DNA of 64,000 nucleotides from Atopsyche davidsoni (Eukaryota; Arthropoda; Insecta; Trichoptera; Hydrobiosidae), in NCBI GenBank assembly GCA_022113835.1, contig JAILWY010000010.1:10423501-10487500 (forward strand). The letters run 5' to 3'. A program made the position numbers and the translations under genes. Of the stretch, positions 63,701 through 64,000 are shown piece by piece. Position 1 is the stretch's first letter. Every line of letters begins with the position of its first letter. The notes under the pieces are model-generated. The model had not been told where the DNA came from. It made no database searches and was given only the letters and a program-made list of their open reading frames with translations.

Positions 63701-63825
63701 AGAATTTGTTGATAATTTTTTTATATTGCAACAAACAACATTTGAAATAAAAACAAACTTCATTACTTTTGAACGATATTCAATTAATAATCAATAAATT
63801 ATTTGCGATGAAGTGTTTTATACTA
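60761..63825 (+). other. intronic sequence to the last repeat
   Basis: AT-rich with several mixed-composition blocks (about 61790-62115, 62630-62870, 63280-63420). No splice-compatible exon for the large gene was found. The 62503-62853 minus ORF has no recognisable family. Confidence 0.4.
61790..62115. other. balanced-composition block with possible regulatory motifs
   Basis: About 320 bp of near-balanced composition in AT-rich intron. It contains GTTACATAGCAAC (61953-61965), close to an RFX X-box, and TGATTAATTAACG (about 61997-62009), a homeodomain-type ATTA cluster. It reads like conserved enhancer DNA, but conservation cannot be judged from one sequence. Confidence 0.3.
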
Positions 63826-64000
63826 ATATTTTAAATAAATACTTAAGTGATTTTTCCACAGGTTTAATTTTATTGGTGATCGGTTTCGCTAACCTTTCAC
63901 GTTGGCATTATCTCAGTTTGATAATATCAACGTGAAAAATTAGCGAACCGATCACAAATGAAATTAAATTTGTGAAAAAAATTACCTAAGTATTTTATTT
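63826..64000. repeat. palindromic foldback/MITE element, copy 3, cut by the window edge
   Basis: The left arm (63826-63904) contains CTTAAGTGATTTTTCCACA, TTGGTGATCGGTTTCGC and CTTTCACGTTG; the right arm (63928-64000) is its imperfect complement. The arms flank a loop of about 20 nt. The outer right end lies beyond the window. Confidence 0.75.

Overview
The window reads as AT-rich insect nuclear DNA, most probably lepidopteran. The grounds are spliced genes with GT-AG introns, an arthropod-type ZAD/C2H2 zinc-finger gene, a Janus-type phosphohistidine phosphatase, and a dense load of DNA transposons (mariner, piggyBac-like, hAT, pogo/Tigger ends). The lepidopteran placement is inference; nothing here fixes the species. 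I see no prokaryotic operon, CRISPR array, rRNA or intact tRNA gene.

Region by region. (1) 1-3.6 kb: a possible terminal exon (488-586, minus), then a TTAA-flanked piggyBac-like non-autonomous element and a dead mariner only 37 bp apart. (2) 3.6-15.4 kb, minus: a complete 13-exon gene for a 624-residue ZAD protein with 12 C2H2 fingers. I rebuilt it exon by exon and all splice phases agree. (3) 15.4-19.8 kb: a tRNA-Thr-derived SINE head or tRNA pseudogene and a deleted piggyBac-like element. (4) 19.8-20.3 kb, minus: a two-exon janA/PHPT1-like gene of 115 residues. (5) From 23.4 kb to beyond the right edge, plus: one large gene with two alternative first coding exons, a 1062-codon disordered exon at 23.4 kb and a 36-codon exon at 37.8 kb. 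Both end in phase 1 and can join a 39-nt microexon (43.7 kb) and a 128-nt exon (56.1 kb). The rest of the gene lies outside the window and I do not recognise it. (6) 60.4 kb, plus: an intact 127-codon ORF behind a GC-rich tandem-repeat leader, apparently nested in the large gene's last visible intron.

The long introns hold TA microsatellites, several GC-rich islands that could be enhancers or extra promoters, a 9-bp minisatellite, a second truncated mariner, two hAT-type elements with perfect 8-bp target duplications (one carrying a nested Tc1-like element), and several copies of one palindromic repeat family. The genes form no pathway. The ZAD protein is expected to be a nuclear DNA-binding regulator, JanA a small cytosolic phosphatase, and the large gene an isoform-rich protein of unknown function.
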